Source: Nostoc sp. CHAB 5824
GTDB taxonomy: Bacteria > Cyanobacteriota > Cyanobacteriia > Cyanobacteriales > Nostocaceae
NCBI RefSeq assembly: GCF_020829665.1
Contig: NZ_JAIVFT010000008.1
Location: 248,001-312,000 of the forward strand
Reading direction: 5' to 3'
DNA: 64,000 nucleotides
In this document: positions 50,401 through 58,463 of the stretch, in pieces
How positions within the stretch are numbered: the stretch's first letter is position 1
Layout of the letters: every line of letters begins with the position of its first letter
Notes under the pieces: generated by a model
Databases searched by the model: none
What the model was told of the DNA's origin: nothing
The model's input: only the letters and a program-made list of their open reading frames with translations
Translations under genes and position numbers: made by a program

Positions 50401-52108
50401 AGCGATCAACCTGTTGGCGAAATATTGGTTCAGTCTCGTAGAGTTCTTTGCCCATATTCGCATATTGAGCGCCCTGTCCAGGAAACATGAAGGCAATAGA
50501 TTGCTGACATGGCTCTTGGTAATGTGTCAGTACTCTTTGAGAATCTTGCTGACTCAAGGCGGCGGTTGCATCATCGATATTTTCACATATAAGGAAGCGA
50601 CGATGGTTGAACTCTTTACGCCCTATTTGCAGTGTATAAGCTACATCTGCCAAGTTCAGATCGGGATGCTGTGTAAGGTATTGAGCGAGATTTTTGGTAG
50701 CAGTTTCTAAAGCTGAATTAGTTTTAGCTGAAAGTACTAACAACTGATAATTTCTCTCCTGCTCCCCTGCTTCCCTGCTCCTCTGCTCTCTTAAAGATGG
50801 TGCTTCTTCGAGAATTACATGAGCATTGGTTCCTCCCATACCTAAGGAACTGACACCAGCACGGCGAGGACTTGCTCCTTTTTGCCATTCAATCAATTTA
50901 GTATTAACGTAAAACGGACTATTAGCAAAATCAATTTGCGGATTGGGTTGCTTAAAATTTAAGCTGGGTGGGATTAACTGATGTTTGAGAGCTAAAGCTG
51001 TTTTAATCAGGCCAGTCACTCCAGCAGCTGCATCTAAATGACCGATGTTGGTTTTGACTGAACCAATGGCACAGAAATCTTTTTTATCAGTAGCGCTACG
51101 AAAAACTTGCGACAGTGCAGCAATTTCAATCGGATCGCCTAAAGCTGTACCAGTTCCATGAGCTTCAATATAACTAATTGTTTCTGGCTCAATATCAGCC
51201 AGCATCATTGCTTCGGCGATCGCTTCGGCTTGACCATCCACACTAGGTGCTGTGTAGCCAACTTTACCAGAACCATCGTTATTGATTGCCGAACCTGCGA
51301 TCGCGGCATAAATGAAGTCACCATCTGCGATCGCATCCTGAAGCCGTTTCAGAACAACAACTCCTACCCCATTACCAATAACGGTCCCTTTGGCCATAGC
51401 ATCAAAGGCGTAACAGTGACCATCTGGAGATAAAGTTCCGCCTTCTTGAGATAAATAACCTATTTTTTGGGGTGTGTGGATAGAAACCCCTCCCGCCAAG
51501 CACATATCACATTGATAATTTAGTAAACTTTGGCAGGCTAATGAAACTGCTACTAATGAAGTAGAACAAGCAGTTTGAACTGTAATACTAGGCCCTTTAA
51601 GATTTAATTTGTAGGAGACACGAGTAGTCAGGAAATCTTTATCATTACCAATTAAGGTTTGGTAGGATGTCGCTGACCCTACTTGATCGCTGTTGAAATC
51701 AAAGGAGCAATAATTACTGAGGCTGGCTCCAGCATAAACTCCAATTCGACTTTTACATCTTTGGCTATCATAACCAGCATTTTCCAAAGCTTCCCAAGCA
51801 GATTCTAAAAATAAACGGTGTTGCGGGTCTGTAATTTCAGCCTCTCTAGGGTTCAATTCAAAAAATGCAGCATCAAACAAATCAATATCTTCTAGTACAC
51901 CACCAGCTTTGACATAATTTGGTTCATTTAGCAAAGCCGGATCTACTCCTGCAGAGATTAACTCTTCTTCCGAAAAGACAGAAATTGACTCTACACTATT
52001 TAGTAAATTCTGCCAAAATTGTTCTATACTTTTTGCCCCTGGAAAACGCCCAGCCATACCAATGATGGCAATTTTTTCTATTGATTCGTGTGTTTCTGTG
52101 CTGGTCAT
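47486..52108 (-). CDS. Type I PKS module: KS-AT-KR-ACP
   Basis: A 1540-residue protein. KS 10-435 with catalytic Cys in TACSTSL near 179 and His in EAHGTGT and NIGHLDAAAG. AT 545-860 with FPGQGAQ, GHSIGEY (Ser near 639) and HAFHS near 738, the malonyl-CoA signature. KR 1155-1340 with GGMGGMG near 1166 and catalytic Tyr in GQVDYCAAN near 1303; no LDD or W fingerprint, so hydroxyl configuration is not called. ACP serine in ELGGHSLLAV near 1463. No DH, ER or MT domain. It should extend the aminoacyl chain by two carbons and reduce the ketone. A low-complexity charged stretch near 443 is encoded by a C/T-rich repeat at 50755-50801. Confidence 0.93.
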   Translation of the reverse strand: MTSTETHESIEKIAIIGMAGRFPGAKSIEQFWQNLLNSVESISVFSEEELISAGVDPALLNEPNYVKAGGVLEDIDLFDAAFFELNPREAEITDPQHRLFLESAWEALENAGYDSQRCKSRIGVYAGASLSNYCSFDFNSDQVGSATSYQTLIGNDKDFLTTRVSYKLNLKGPSITVQTACSTSLVAVSLACQSLLNYQCDMCLAGGVSIHTPQKIGYLSQEGGTLSPDGHCYAFDAMAKGTVIGNGVGVVVLKRLQDAIADGDFIYAAIAGSAINNDGSGKVGYTAPSVDGQAEAIAEAMMLADIEPETISYIEAHGTGTALGDPIEIAALSQVFRSATDKKDFCAIGSVKTNIGHLDAAAGVTGLIKTALALKHQLIPPSLNFKQPNPQIDFANSPFYVNTKLIEWQKGASPRRAGVSSLGMGGTNAHVILEEAPSLREQRSREAGEQERNYQLLVLSAKTNSALETATKNLAQYLTQHPDLNLADVAYTLQIGRKEFNHRRFLICENIDDATAALSQQDSQRVLTHYQEPCQQSIAFMFPGQGAQYANMGKELYETEPIFRQQVDRCCEILKLHLELDLHSRSDSYGVSLLYPNETETEAATEKLKQTHITQPALFVIEYALAQLWISWGISPQAMIGHSIGEYVAACLAGVMSLEDALTLVTMRGRFMQQLPSGSMLSISLPEAEVKTLLNENLSLAATNAPSSCVVSGNHAAIDALYEQLIAQGVQCHCLHTSHAFHSQMMTPILEPFIQEVKKVKLNPPQIPFISNVTGTWITAEEATDSDYWAKHLRQTVCFSAGITQLLQEPNRILLEVGPGRTLCTLIKQHAQEAAGQVILPSLRHPQEEKSDVAFLLSILGRLWLAGVEVNWSGFYTYEQRYRVPLPTYPFERQRYWIKPEIQTQVSKRGESKLGKKPNITDWFYIPSWKRVPVVKTKDITSGCSLVFADEHGLGSQLVEKLQQFRQDVITVKLGEKFNQIDSNTYAINPAQVDDYHNLLRQLKKQGKIPNTIIHLWSLTQSEALSWETTQNLGFYSLVYLAQAIGQQQISDAMQLLVIANHLHYIIGNEKFYPEKTTILGACKVIPQEYPNINSRLVDILLPTSTSEDFLEQLLAELTVESEDTIIAYRNNYRWVQTFEPVTLEPATENKSRLRQKGVYLITGGMGGMGLVLAEYLAKAVQAKLILLGRSLPSENEKIKQLEALGAEVLVLTADVTNYEQMQSAIAQSLECFGTIHGVIHTAGIAGSGMIQLKTPEIAEKVFAPKIKGTLTLNNVLKNIDLDFLVLCSSLTAIQGGLGQVDYCAANTFLDAFTHWNTVTNNRFTVAINWDAWQEVGMAVNTNVPDEINNWRKESLKNAILPPEGIDVFSRILTNSLPQVIVSTEDLQARIEQLNQLVLSLSFAQKPVNPCQVSASRHSRSLQANTYVAPRNQIEQTITNIWEELIGIEKIGVHDDFFELGGHSLLAVQTISRLREVFQIELPLRTLLFDAPTVSELANIIVEKQPQSEELDEIAQLLAEIENLSLEELQKQLAQESTVS
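50755..50801. repeat. C/T-rich repeat inside the PKS gene
   Basis: CTCCTGCTCCCCTGCTTCCC-like DNA, a type common between genes in Nostoc-like genomes; a similar patch lies at 62829-62855. Here it encodes REQRSREAGEQER in the KS-AT linker, in frame. Confidence 0.6.
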
Positions 52109-52208
52109 TTGTTACTACTGATTAATTATTTTACAATTGGTGTTAATACAGATTTTTACTATGAATAAACCTATCAACTCTATTTTTATAAAATTAAAAT
52201 TATAATTT

Positions 52209-55200
52209 TTACAGATGGTTTTTGGCAGAATTACTTAAAAGTTTTTGTTTTCTTCTGACTGCATTTATTTGTTTTTGAGTACGTTCACGCATTGATTCCC
52301 AATGCGAATATTTCTCTGGATTTTGCCTTAAGTATTTTGCCAAAGAATGAATAGTTGGATGTTGAAACAATTCAACAATAGATAATTCTTTGTTAAATGC
52401 TGAATCTAGCTTTTGCTTCACCTGAACCATCAGCAATGAATGACCACCGAGGTCAAAGAAATTATTATTGATACCTACTTTTTCTAATTTTAATACTTCT
52501 TGCCATATAGTAGCGATCGCTCTTTCGATTTCAGAACTCGGAGCTTCATAAGTCACTGCTATTGTTGAACGCAAGCCTGTAGGTAATTGCAAAGCACTAC
52601 GATTCACTTTACCGTTTGGCAACAGTGGCATAGCATCTAGTAGCACAAATAAAGCAGGAACCATGTAATCAGGTAAAATCCCTTTCAAATAATTTCGCAG
52701 TTCATTAATTGTGGATGTCTGTCCCTGCTCAGGTACGAAATAAGCTACCAGTTCTTTGTCGCCTGGCTGTTGTTCTAATGCCAAAATCACAACTTCTCGC
52801 ACTGCTGGATGTTCGATTAATACCTTTTCAATTTCGCCTAGCTCAATCCGAAAACCTCGAATTTTTACTTGATAATCAATGCGTCCTAAATATTGCAAAT
52901 TACCATTTGGTAAATAACGAGCTAAATCTCCAGTCTTATATAGACGTGCGTTAAGTTCCTTTTTAAAAGGATTAGCAATGAAGCGTTCGCTAGTTACTTC
53001 TGATCTATTTAAATAGCCTCTAGCTAAACCAGCACCACCAATATAAATTTCCCCTTTTACACCAACAGGGACTGGTTGTAAATAGGCATCAAGTAGATAA
53101 ATTTGTGTATTGTTAATAGGGCGACCTATAGTTACAATCTTATCTCCTCTCTTCACTAAAGTAAATGTGGAATAGGTCGTATCTTCAGAAGGTCCATAAA
53201 GGTTAAAAACTTTTTGAATTGCATCATTTTGGTAAATCTTTTGTACAAGTTGATGCTGAAGTGGTTCACCAGCAAGATTAAGTGTGCGTACTGAAACAGG
53301 TAAACCATTAATTCGCAGTAACTCGCTGATGATACTAGGAACTGTATTTACTAAACTTACTTCTGTAGCAGCAGGCAAGTTAGGCAGATGCAAAGCGTTC
53401 TCTACTAGAATTACCTTTTTGCCCCAACTTAAAGGCACAAATAGTTCAAATACTGATAAATCGAAACAAATAGAGGTCGATGCTAATACTCCTGCAAGTT
53501 CATCATCGGCAAATACTTGTCTTGCCCAGGTTAACAAAGCAATACAACTATAATGTTCAATAGCAACACCTTTTGGTTTACCCGTCGAACCAGAGGTGTA
53601 AATAATATAAGCTAAGTTTTTCGATGTTACTCCACTGAGTAGGTTTTCTGTACTTTGTTGCTCTAGGAACTGCCAATCACTATCCAAACAGATGGTATTA
53701 ATAGCACTTGCGAAACATTGAGCCAAATGTGTTTGAGTAAGCAAAAACTGTGCCTGACTGTCTTCTAGCATGAACGCTAAACGTTCTTGAGGATATTTAG
53801 GATCGAGTGGTACATAAGCACCACCAGCTTTGAGAATTGCTAACAGTCCAATCACCATTTTTGGTGAGCGTTCCATGCAGATACCTACACAAACCTCTGG
53901 TTTGACTCCTAGTTTTTGTAAGTAGTGTGCTAGTTGATTTGCTTGGTTGTTTAACTCACGGTAGATTAGTCTTTGATTTTCAAATACTAGTGCAACAGCA
54001 TTTGGTGTAAGTTCAACCTGCTGCTCAAATAACTGATGAATACACAGGTGTTGTGGATAATCTGTTTGAGTCTGATTCCAATCAACTAGGATTTGCTTTT
54101 TCTCGAAACCAGTTAACAAGGGTAATTCTGCAATACTCTGATCGGGATTGGCAACAATACCCTCTAGTAATGTCTGCAAATGCCCCAGCATCCGATGCAT
54201 GGTATCTACATGGAACAGATCCGTATTGTACTCCAAAGTTGCGATTAATTCCTGTTCTCTGTCTTCCATAAACAGAGTTAAATCAAACTTAGCTGTGTCG
54301 TTAAAACCCTCTTCAAAAGTTATGTCTATATCTGATAATTTTGGCGTTGGTTGTGGCACGTTCTGCAAAACGAACATCACCTGAAATAGAGGATTGTAGC
54401 TCAGGTGTCGCTCTGGCTGTAGTTCCTCTACTAACTTGTCAAAGGGTAGGTCTTGGTGAGTGTAAGCTTCTAAAGCAGTTGCTTTTACCCGTTGCAGCAA
54501 TTCTTTAAAACTGGGTACACCATCAAGGGAAGTACGCAATACTAAAACATTGACGAAAAAGCCAATTAATGGTTCTAGCTCGGCTCGATTACGACTAGCG
54601 ATCGCAGAACCTACCAAGATATCTGTTTGTCCGGTGTAGCGATATAACAGGGTTTTGAATGCTGCCAGCAAGACCATAAATAGGGTCGCTCCTTCTTGCT
54701 GGCAAAGGTTTTTCAATTCAGCACTCAAGCTAGGTGATAGAACTAGTTTCGCTTGAGCGCCGTTGAAGGTAGGAAAAGGCCCTCTTGGACTGTCTGTAGG
54801 TAAATCTAATACTGGTAAGTTTCCGCCTAACTGTTGCTTCCAGTAAGCAATCAGGGTTTGTAGGCGATCGCCTTGTAAGCATTGTCTTTGCCAATAAGCA
54901 AAATCTAGATACTGTATTGATAATTCTGCCAGTGGTGAAGGTTTGTTATTGACAAATGCTTCGTAAATTGCAGCTAGTTCGCGGATCAGGATACCAATAG
55001 ACCAACCATCAACAACAATGTGGTCTAGAATCAACAACAATTGATATTCTGCTTCTCCCATACACAGCAGTTGGACACGTAAGAGGGGTTGAGAAGATAA
55101 GTCAAAGGTTTGCTGTGCTAACTCTTTGGTAAGATGGTAGGCTTTTGTGGTGCGATCGCTCTGTGGTAATTTTTGTAAATCTTCAACTGGCAATTTGATG

Positions 55201-57560
55201 CTCAGGTCTGGCTGAATAACTTGAACCGGTTGTCCGTCTACAACTATAAAGTTTGTGCGTAAGATTTTATGGCGTTTGATGATTTCGTTCAGGCTTTGCT
55301 CTAAAACTGCAACATTAACACGTCCTTGGAAGCGGATGATGAAGGGAATATTGTATGCAGGTGTATCAGGTGTTAGCTGATGAATAAACCACAATCGTTG
55401 TTGAGCAAAAGATAAGGAATAAAATTCGCTGTCTTTGAGGGCTGGAAGAATTGATTCTGAGTGAATCGCAGCTGTTCTAAGTTGAACAAGTATTTTGGTA
55501 GAGAGCGATCGCGCACTCAAGCCTGTAAAGAAGTCGGCTATAGATAAGGTAATTTTTAGATCGTTTTCAATTCGGTTTTGCAGTTCAAAGGCTTTTAAAG
55601 AATCTAGCCCAAAACTACTGAAGGCTTGTTCTGGCTTAACTTCATGCAGTGGGATCGATAATACCCGTGCAACTTGTTCTTGAGTATATGCCTCTAGTAG
55701 TGGCTGGCGATCGCTTGGAGTTAGACTCAACAAAACTTGGCGCTGCAATCTATTTTCTTTAACTGCAACCTCAGCACTTTTTGTAATATTGCTGGCAACT
55801 ATATCTAGGTTGTTTGCTATAAATGCTGCCTTAGTTGCACGGCGTTGAATTTTGCCACTTGAGGTTTTAAGAATAGTTCCAGGTTTAATTAAAACTACTG
55901 CATAGACTTGTATTTCATGTTCTTCTGCAACTGCCTTACGTATGGCGCTAATTACTTCCTCATGGTTGGGTTTAGCACGAAATTCCAATTCTTGTACTAC
56001 CACCAAGCGTTCTTCATTGTCTACCTCAACCGCAAAAGCAGCACAACTACCCAAACGCAAAGAAGAATGACTCCGTTCTGCTGTCAATTCAATATCTTGC
56101 GGGTAAAAGTTACGACCACGAATAATAATTAAATCTTTAGCGCGACCTGTAATGAAGAGTTCACCATTATCTAAAAACCCTAAATCTCCAGTCCGTAAAA
56201 ACGGCCCTGACGCTCCTACTGTCGCTAACGCTTCTCTACGAGACGCTACGCGAACGCTAACTCCTGTGTCTTTGAGGTAGGCGTGGAAGGTTTGTGCTGT
56301 TTCTTCTTGTTTCTTCCAATAACCTTGAGCAACACTTGCTCCCGATACCCAAATTTCTCCGACTCGGTTAGTAGGGCACAGTGTCAGGGATTCCGGGTCA
56401 ACAATGACAATTTTGGTATGCAGCCATGAGTGTCCACACCCTACCAAATGCCTAACACTCTGGCTATTTTCCGAGGCTTTTACAACCTGGTTCTGTTCTA
56501 AGGCATCTGTTTGGACTGCACAATAAACTGGCTCGTCTTTAACGTCACCACCCGAAACCATCAGGGTAGCTTCAGCCATACCGTAACAGGGATAGAAAAA
56601 GCTGGGCTGAAAACCGCATGGCTCAAAAAAGGTTGCAAACCGCTCTAAAGTTTCTCGCCGAATTGGCTCTGCTCCACTGTAAGCGGTATGCCAACTACTT
56701 AAATCAAGGGTTTTTTGTTGTTCTGGAGTAATCTTGTTAACACAAAGCTCATAGGCAAAGTTAGGCCCTCCACAATGTGTTGCTCTATAGCGAGAAATTG
56801 CCTCAAGCCAGCGAATTGGTCGCTGAATAAAGGCTCCCGGCGGCATCAATACACCAAGAAAGCCCGTGTACAAGGGCTGGAGAATGCCGTCGATGAGTCC
56901 CATGTCATGGAAGCTAGGTAGCCAAGTGACTGATACACTTTCTGATGTCAGTTCAAACGCTTGCTTGATGTATTCGCAATTGTGTAATAAGTTTCCATGA
57001 CTTACCATTACTCCTTTCGGTGTACCTGTGGAACCGGAGGTGTATTGTAGAAAGGCTAAAGAATCTTGGTTAATAGTTGATATTTGCCAAGTCGTTTCTA
57101 TTTCGCAACTCAAGTTGTCAGTAGCTAACCACTGCAAATTTTGCAGTAGGGATTGCACTTTTGGCAAAAGGTTGGTTGTAGTAAGACCGATCGCTGCCTG
57201 TGCATCTGCGATAATGGCTTGAATTCTCGGTGTATTGCGCTGGTTCTGCGGTGGGTAAGCAGGTACTGCTACCACCCCAGCATACAAACAACCAAAAAAA
57301 CCAGCTAAAAAGTCAAGTCCTGGTGGGTACAACAGTAATGCATGTTTGCCAGCCATACCCATTGATTGTAGCTGGGCAGCGATCGCCCGCGATCGACGAT
57401 CTAGCTCTTGATATGTCAGCGTTATTACAAAATTTTCCCCATCTTGCAAGAACCTAAAAGCCTCTGTATCTGATTGGTGTAGAGACCGATATTGCAGAAG
57501 TTCAACTAAAGTCGAACAGTTTAGGGGCATTTGTTTTAAGTCATTAAAAAGTTGAACCAT
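52209..57560 (-). CDS. Loading and first NRPS module: FAAL-ACP-C-A(Ala)-PCP
   Basis: A 1783-residue protein from ATG 57560; a GTG at 57611 or ATG at 57530 are also possible and no start has a strong ribosome site. Fatty acyl-AMP ligase 10-590 (YTSGSTGTPKGVMVSH; ITGRAKDLIIIRGRN). ACP serine in FGLDSLKAFE near 652. C domain 715-1150 with DHIVVDG near 847, where the first His of HHxxxDG is Asp but the catalytic second His remains. A domain with code DLFNNALTYK, reported for alanine in cyanobacterial lines. PCP serine in DLGGHSLLMV near 1707. It activates a free fatty acid, transfers it to the ACP and acylates Ala, so the product is a lipopeptide. An in-frame repeat at 56208-56261 adds about 18 residues near 442. 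It is the first gene of the minus-strand array. Confidence 0.92.
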   Translation of the reverse strand: MVQLFNDLKQMPLNCSTLVELLQYRSLHQSDTEAFRFLQDGENFVITLTYQELDRRSRAIAAQLQSMGMAGKHALLLYPPGLDFLAGFFGCLYAGVVAVPAYPPQNQRNTPRIQAIIADAQAAIGLTTTNLLPKVQSLLQNLQWLATDNLSCEIETTWQISTINQDSLAFLQYTSGSTGTPKGVMVSHGNLLHNCEYIKQAFELTSESVSVTWLPSFHDMGLIDGILQPLYTGFLGVLMPPGAFIQRPIRWLEAISRYRATHCGGPNFAYELCVNKITPEQQKTLDLSSWHTAYSGAEPIRRETLERFATFFEPCGFQPSFFYPCYGMAEATLMVSGGDVKDEPVYCAVQTDALEQNQVVKASENSQSVRHLVGCGHSWLHTKIVIVDPESLTLCPTNRVGEIWVSGASVAQGYWKKQEETAQTFHAYLKDTGVSVRVASRREALATVGASGPFLRTGDLGFLDNGELFITGRAKDLIIIRGRNFYPQDIELTAERSHSSLRLGSCAAFAVEVDNEERLVVVQELEFRAKPNHEEVISAIRKAVAEEHEIQVYAVVLIKPGTILKTSSGKIQRRATKAAFIANNLDIVASNITKSAEVAVKENRLQRQVLLSLTPSDRQPLLEAYTQEQVARVLSIPLHEVKPEQAFSSFGLDSLKAFELQNRIENDLKITLSIADFFTGLSARSLSTKILVQLRTAAIHSESILPALKDSEFYSLSFAQQRLWFIHQLTPDTPAYNIPFIIRFQGRVNVAVLEQSLNEIIKRHKILRTNFIVVDGQPVQVIQPDLSIKLPVEDLQKLPQSDRTTKAYHLTKELAQQTFDLSSQPLLRVQLLCMGEAEYQLLLILDHIVVDGWSIGILIRELAAIYEAFVNNKPSPLAELSIQYLDFAYWQRQCLQGDRLQTLIAYWKQQLGGNLPVLDLPTDSPRGPFPTFNGAQAKLVLSPSLSAELKNLCQQEGATLFMVLLAAFKTLLYRYTGQTDILVGSAIASRNRAELEPLIGFFVNVLVLRTSLDGVPSFKELLQRVKATALEAYTHQDLPFDKLVEELQPERHLSYNPLFQVMFVLQNVPQPTPKLSDIDITFEEGFNDTAKFDLTLFMEDREQELIATLEYNTDLFHVDTMHRMLGHLQTLLEGIVANPDQSIAELPLLTGFEKKQILVDWNQTQTDYPQHLCIHQLFEQQVELTPNAVALVFENQRLIYRELNNQANQLAHYLQKLGVKPEVCVGICMERSPKMVIGLLAILKAGGAYVPLDPKYPQERLAFMLEDSQAQFLLTQTHLAQCFASAINTICLDSDWQFLEQQSTENLLSGVTSKNLAYIIYTSGSTGKPKGVAIEHYSCIALLTWARQVFADDELAGVLASTSICFDLSVFELFVPLSWGKKVILVENALHLPNLPAATEVSLVNTVPSIISELLRINGLPVSVRTLNLAGEPLQHQLVQKIYQNDAIQKVFNLYGPSEDTTYSTFTLVKRGDKIVTIGRPINNTQIYLLDAYLQPVPVGVKGEIYIGGAGLARGYLNRSEVTSERFIANPFKKELNARLYKTGDLARYLPNGNLQYLGRIDYQVKIRGFRIELGEIEKVLIEHPAVREVVILALEQQPGDKELVAYFVPEQGQTSTINELRNYLKGILPDYMVPALFVLLDAMPLLPNGKVNRSALQLPTGLRSTIAVTYEAPSSEIERAIATIWQEVLKLEKVGINNNFFDLGGHSLLMVQVKQKLDSAFNKELSIVELFQHPTIHSLAKYLRQNPEKYSHWESMRERTQKQINAVRRKQKLLSNSAKNHL
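56208..56261. repeat. Repeat inserted in frame in the FAAL domain
   Basis: 54 bp containing CGTAGCGTCTCGTAGAGAAG on the minus strand, a dispersed Nostoc-type repeat. It encodes VSVRVASRREALATVGAS between KDTG and GPFLRTGDLG, where FAAL proteins normally join these directly through one or two residues. Confidence 0.75.
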
Positions 57561-57682
57561 TTTACTTTCAAGAGCTAGATGCCAATCTAGATTTCTACCA
57601 TTACCAAACACACTAGTACGTCATGACAGATGTAGACGTGCTAAACTGTCGCGCATTTTACTTGCATATCTTTTCGTGTTGG

Positions 57683-57937
57683 CTGTTGACTGTTGACAGT
57701 TAACCGTCAGCGGTCAACGAACTTAGGAAGTGACTGCGTAATTTAAAAGCGTGATAGCTTATCTGACAAAAGCTGACAAGCCCTATCTCTGTAGTTTTTT
57801 AGAGTTTTTGGATTTTCAATTCTGTAAGGCTTGCTTTATCCCTAGCGGTTGCAAAAGGCTAAGCTGTTACGCATTTAATTTGTACATTTACCTGATGACT
57901 GATGACTCAAAACCCGTCAACAGTCAACAGTCAACAG
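57683..57937. repeat. Inverted heptanucleotide repeat clusters
   Basis: CTGTTGA occurs twice in tandem at 57683-57696 and its complement TCAACAG three times at 57917-57937. The two clusters face each other and could pair as a long-range stem. Such short tandem heptamers are common in heterocystous cyanobacteria. Confidence 0.7.
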
Positions 57938-58052
57938 TTAACGACCTTCCCCAGCCTAAAGAGCTTGCCACCACGCAGACTTGGTGTGGCGCACGACTAG
58001 GGTATAAATTCTTTACCATCATTAAGGCACATAAATTTTCTAGTTAGTTATT

Positions 58053-58071
58053 GCTACTCATTTTCAATTAA
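58053..58071. promoter_or_regulatory. Possible Fur box
   Basis: GCTACTCATTTTCAATTAA resembles one half of a Fur-type operator (TCATTTTCA-like), upstream of an iron-uptake gene. It is not a good palindrome, so this is a candidate only. Confidence 0.25.
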
Positions 58072-58128
58072 CTTTCTCACCCTAATGCAAATCATTGGAT
58101 ATTGCAACCCCTTAAACTATAATATATA

Positions 58129-58154
58129 CTTATAATTTATTGGCAAATTATAAG
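58129..58154. promoter_or_regulatory. Perfect 10-bp inverted repeat, operator candidate
   Basis: CTTATAATTT at 58129-58138 and AAATTATAAG at 58145-58154 are exact reverse complements separated by six bases (ATTGGC). It lies 310 bp before the TonB receptor start with no T-run after it, so a protein-binding site is more likely than a terminator. Confidence 0.45.
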
Positions 58155-58463
58155 CTTTGCCTTGTAATAAGACTTTTTACTTTTTTTTAAAAAATCACTT
58201 AAGAAAATTAACTTTTATATTGCATTTAGATTATAATATCCATCTAAAATCAAGTTATTAAGCTCGCTTTTAGTGAAAATAAAAATAAAATTCTCTAGCT
58301 AATGTTAGACTCTTATAACTTTTTGTTTTTTGAAAAAGCCTTTATGAGTATTCGCAAGAGACAAAATATTCAAAAGGGCTTTACATCTTGATAATTAGTT
58401 GCAATAATTCTGCAAATGGTATTGATGATAAAGCGCGAATAGCGATTGGGTGTAAAAATCAGA

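Larger units (their letters stand above)
57561..58463. promoter_or_regulatory. Divergent control region of synthesis and uptake genes
   Basis: About 900 bp between the leftward biosynthetic genes and the rightward TonB receptor. The left half holds heptanucleotide repeats. The right half (58050-58440) is very AT-rich and holds a perfect 10-bp inverted repeat (58129-58154) and a loosely Fur-box-like segment (58053-58071). No credible gene is seen in it. Both directions would be expected to be derepressed by iron starvation, but that is inferred from gene content. Confidence 0.55.

Noticed and set aside
58129..58154. Rho-independent terminator
   Set aside because: The arms are AT-rich with no T-run after either side, and it lies upstream of both divergent gene sets.
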